DNA of 64,000 nt, taken from positions 992,001 through 1,056,000 of the forward strand of contig NZ_OZ242038.1 in the NCBI RefSeq assembly GCF_965205175.1, read 5' to 3'. A program made the position numbers and the translations under genes. Position 1 is the first letter of the stretch; every line of letters begins with the position of its first letter. This document shows positions 63,356 to 64,000 of this stretch, one piece after another. The notes below the pieces were generated by a model. It saw nothing but the letters and a program-made list of their open reading frames with translations, was not told where the DNA came from and did not search any database. The stretch is from Poriferisodalis sp965205175. Lineage in GTDB: Bacteria; Actinomycetota; Acidimicrobiia; Acidimicrobiales; Poriferisodalaceae.

Positions 63356-64000
63356 TCAGGTGTGGGCACCTGCGCCGAGGTAAGCATGTACCACGGCGTC
63401 GTCGACACGGATCTGCGCCGGCGTGCCCTGCGCGATGACCTGCCCGAAATTCAGCACATAGATGTAGTCGCACACCTCGAGCACGAGACCCATGTCGTGA
63501 TCGATGAGCAGGATCGCCACGCCTTCCGATGCCACATCCAGCAATCGCACCCCCAAACCGACGCTCTCCGCAGTGGTCAGCCCCGCAGCAGGCTCGTCGG
63601 CGAGCAGCACCCGCGGCCCGGGCGCCAGTGCACGAGCGAATCCGACCAGCTTCTGGCTTCCGAGCGGCAGGCTCGAAGGCTTGGCGTCCGTGTCGGCAGA
63701 CAAGCCGACGAGTTCCATCGCCGCATCCACCTGCGGGAGCGGCGCCGACCGTGTCGGGGCCACGAAATCGGCGAGCACCGAGGCGAACGACGAGTGTTCC
63801 GCCGCAACCCGCACGTTCTCGCTGACGGTCAGGTCGTTGAACAGTTCGAGCGACTGCCAGGTGCGCGTCAAGCCGAGCCGGGCGCGCTCGTGAGGCGATT
63901 CGCGGGCGAGCGGCATGCCGCAGAGCGTGACGTGCCCTCGTGAGGGAACGAAGCCCGTCAGCGCATCGACCAACGTCGTCTTGCCGCCGCCGTTCGGTCC
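63356..64000 (-). CDS. ABC transporter ATP-binding protein, LivG type, cut by window end
   Basis: The visible 214 residues start in Walker A (GPNGGGKTTLVDALTGF) and include ARLGLTRTWQSLELFNDLTVSENV, a signature loop LPLGSQKLVGFARAL, Walker B VLLADEPAAGL and the switch His in LLIDHDM. LSGGQ is replaced by LPLGSQ, as often seen in LivG. This is a second LivG, about 45 kb from the complete liv operon; its partner genes must lie past the window end. The start codon is outside the window. Confidence 0.9.
   Translation of the reverse strand, partial: GPNGGGKTTLVDALTGFVPSRGHVTLCGMPLARESPHERARLGLTRTWQSLELFNDLTVSENVRVAAEHSSFASVLADFVAPTRSAPLPQVDAAMELVGLSADTDAKPSSLPLGSQKLVGFARALAPGPRVLLADEPAAGLTTAESVGLGVRLLDVASEGVAILLIDHDMGLVLEVCDYIYVLNFGQVIAQGTPAQIRVDDAVVHAYLGAGAHT

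Overview
The window is a 64 kb stretch of high-GC DNA (mostly well above 60 % by eye) from a bacterium that looks like an actinobacterium. The best guess is an uncultured member of the Acidimicrobiia or a near relative. The evidence is the family content: Thr-rich fibronectin-type surface proteins, a cell-wall-binding-repeat carboxypeptidase, a UPF0182 membrane protein, a luciferase-like (F420-type) oxidoreductase, a geranylgeranyl-reductase-type flavoprotein, many Rieske oxygenases and SDRs, and several apparently leaderless genes with a TAnnnT box just before the start codon. The placement is inference; no rRNA is present.

Layout. Bases 1-7.4 kb hold the end of an SDR gene and two tandem paralogous secreted proteins (fibronectin III, Calx-beta, poly-Thr and poly-Gly linkers, up to 1053 aa), separated by a degenerate copy of the SDR 3' end and followed by a repeat cluster. 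Both paralogues carry a run of 11 or 12 G at the 5' end, as in phase-variable genes. Bases 7.4-16.9 kb hold a mixed set of catabolic genes (APH-like kinase, sugar-isomerase-like barrel, Rieske oxygenases, SDR, SnoaL-like protein, KstD-like flavoprotein) and one lower-GC lipoprotein. Bases 17.0-22.8 kb are a complete branched-chain-amino-acid-type ABC importer (livF, livG, fused livH-livM, binding protein). Bases 22.9-32.8 kb hold a nitroreductase, a split-barrel flavoprotein, an LLM oxidoreductase and a six-gene minus-strand cluster (SDR, ABM, SDR, Rieske, 78-aa protein, Rieske), then a VOC protein and another Rieske oxygenase. In all there are five Rieske alpha subunits and no ferredoxin or reductase gene for them.

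Bases 32.8-43.4 kb are mostly housekeeping: geranylgeranyl-type reductase, folD, mdh, a D-Ala-D-Ala carboxypeptidase with a cell-wall-binding segment, purH, purN and a UPF0182 protein. At 43.43 kb an initiator tRNA gene is followed directly by a lower-GC defence-like island (43.5-48.6 kb): a DUF262/DUF1524 (GmrSD-like) protein joined in frame, through one TGA, to an AlbA_2 (Schlafen) domain; an FMN reductase; and an AbiEi/AbiEii-type toxin-antitoxin pair with a clear operator.

Bases 48.6-64 kb hold envelope and redox genes (SH3 protein, ABM protein, serpin lipoprotein, LppX-like lipoprotein, cupredoxin, SRPBCC protein, Baeyer-Villiger-type monooxygenase, membrane protein, DUF3179 protein), an iron module (bacterioferritin, bacterioferritin-associated ferredoxin, a DtxR-family regulator and a likely iron box), a molybdenum hydroxylase large subunit, and a second LivG-type ATPase cut by the window end.

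The most unusual points are (i) the poly-G phase-variation candidate pair; (ii) a small domain that is a stand-alone, translationally coupled 78-aa protein beside one Rieske oxygenase but inserted inside another; and (iii) the in-frame TGA at a Trp position between the DUF262 and AlbA_2 halves of a probable defence protein.
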